From NCBI GenBank assembly GCA_021464525.1, contig JADRCO010000654.1:1-28778 (forward strand): a DNA stretch of 28,778 bases. Reading direction: 5' to 3'. This document shows positions 27,553-28,778 of the stretch, one piece after another (positions within the stretch are counted from its first letter, which is position 1; each line of letters starts with the position of its first letter). The translations under genes and the position numbers were made by a program. This DNA is from Rhizophagus sp. LPA8_4_AMF (Eukaryota > Glomeromycota > Glomeromycetes > Glomerales > Glomeraceae). The notes below the pieces were generated by a model. It saw only the letters and a program-made list of their open reading frames with translations, had not been told where the DNA came from and did not search any database.

Positions 27553-28642
27553 TTATTTGGAATACTTAATAGAATTTAAACCCACTTGGAATACCTATAT
27601 TTGATAGTAAGCAACACTATCATGATATATCCAATAATTATTACCTGAAAATCTAAAATCAACCATAGTTGGAATAAAACAAGTTTAACATAGCCTAATT
27701 TTGCTGTAGAAATATTTTCTCCATCTATAAAATTAAAATAGAAAACTACAGTGACTCTAGTAGTCTTCCAATCATTTCCGCCCAATCAAGTGGATTATAT
27801 CCTCCAACTAATTGTGAAGAACATTGAAGTTTTTCCACCCAAATAGTAGCTTCTTTATTATCACAATTTCTATGAAATGATGCAGCATTAAATCCATCCC
27901 GATCTGAATGATATAATAATTTGAAATCAAAAATCAAAAAGGAATATTTTCATTATTATAGTGTGAAAAATCTTTCCTATCAATCCACGAAGCAAAAAGC
28001 GGGATATGTTTGATTGAATTAAAGTTGAATCAAGTTCGAATTTTATACTTGGTTCTCTTGGTGGTAATACATTAGATTTAGGTTTCATGTTGGCTGTGAA
28101 CAATATGAAATTCTATAAGATCATGAATCAAATCTTGTGGTAAGACATGAGACATTCTTATAATTATAGACCTTATAAAAGAAATCTCTGGAATAAACCT
28201 GTGTAATGATCTCTTAATTTTTGTAATGCCGTCTTTACTCCATTTGTCGGATCATTATCAATATTCTGTTGAGTAAAATACCATTTCAATAAACCTTCCC
28301 AAACTTCAACTTCATCCATATTTAAATCATCTCTTTTTAACAATAATTCCAATAATGGAGCTTTTAAGATAATAAATTTATCAGAATTAAATAAAATTTT
28401 AGGTTCCTTACAAATGTTTTCAAGACAAAAATTCCACAAATCTGTAAATGTCTCATGTTGATAAACAATTTTAAGAATACCAATTGGGTTTTGATATAAA
28501 ATTCAGTTTGATGTCTAATAAGATATTCTTAAATATGAGGAATTAATTGTTAGATATTAAGTACATCTACGGCTAACAATAATTTCAATACTTCTAGTTC
28601 TTGTAAATTTTCAATTCGATATTTCCACTATAAATAAATCTG
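27553..28642 (-). pseudogene. Broken BTB-BACK-TLDc gene (second exon)
   Basis: From an acceptor-like TTTTCAG ending at 28643-28641 the minus strand reads, in shifting frames: YRIENLQELEVLKLLLAVDV (end of BTB), then an open BACK part (28439-28173: WNFCLENICKEPKILFNSDK, MDEVEVWEGLLKWYFTQQN). After more shifts the TLDc part follows (27937-27746: LLYHSDRDGFNAASFHRNCD, SSQLVGGYNPLDW; 27785-27576: FNFIDGENISTAKLGYVK; then NNYWIYHDSVAYYQI with a TAG). Several frameshifts and stops exclude a working product. The BTB first exon is not found upstream within the window. The TLDc part is diverged from the intact gene, so this is a family member, not a recent copy. Confidence 0.75.
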
Positions 28643-28717
28643 AAAATATAATAAAATTATCAAAAAATATTTTTTTTTAACAAAATAAATGAAATGAAAA
28701 ATTATATATGAATTATT

Positions 28718-28778
28718 GTCCGAAGCGGATGCGGAGGACATTTACGTTCAGGCTTCAATCATGCAATGTTCGTCCGTC
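28718..28778. repeat. G+C-rich repeat-like sequence at the right edge
   Basis: GTCCGAAGCGGATGCGGAGG and the following 40 bases contrast sharply with the AT-rich flank and lie where the BTB first exon of the pseudogene would be expected. Imperfect self-complementarity (GTCC...GGAC) suggests the end of a repeat element. Cut by the window edge. Confidence 0.3.

Overview
The window looks like nuclear DNA of an arbuscular mycorrhizal fungus, most likely Rhizophagus or a close relative (Glomeromycotina). The evidence is very AT-rich DNA, short (about 65-90 bp) GT-AG introns, and three gene families greatly expanded in those genomes: kinase-like genes with the motif IPYNQFNEIKEIGKGGFSTV, BTB-BACK-TLDc genes and F-box/leucine-rich genes. 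No bacterial features are present, so TTG and GTG starts were ignored and genes were read with ATG starts and introns.

Layout. 1-154 (+): 3' tail of a gene that looks like a kinase of the same family as the next locus. 2065-5686 (+): the most striking locus, a seven-exon kinase-like gene. The N-terminal kinase lobe is repeated six times by phase-0 exon-plus-intron duplication, and only the last unit continues into a C-lobe. That C-lobe carries two in-frame TAA codons. 7725-9284 (-): an intact, intronless F-box/LRR gene. About 10.4-18.5 kb: a long stretch with no intact gene, but with many short protein-like reading frames, nearly all on the minus strand. I read these as one or more decayed genes, probably linked to transposable elements. 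The stretch includes a degenerate tandem duplication and a Gln-rich 24-bp minisatellite. 21035-21603: a MITE-like element with terminal inverted repeats. 21755-21817: a small relic of a BTB exon. 22379-24066 (-): a multiply frameshifted gene for a charged, partly coiled-coil protein, interrupted by a perfect GC-rich hairpin. 24782-25105 (+): another decayed frame. 25590-27027 (+): an intact two-exon BTB-BACK-TLDc gene. 27553-28642 (-): a broken BTB-TLDc copy, convergent with the intact one.

Only two genes look fully intact, the F-box/LRR gene and the BTB-BACK-TLDc gene. Both belong to families that typically act as substrate-recognition subunits of cullin-type ubiquitin ligases (SCF and CUL3), but nothing in the sequence links them to one pathway. 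The window is best seen as a fast-turnover, repeat-rich compartment where expanded families are duplicated, fused and lost. No homology search could be run, so family assignments rest on recognised motifs and species placement on gene-family style.
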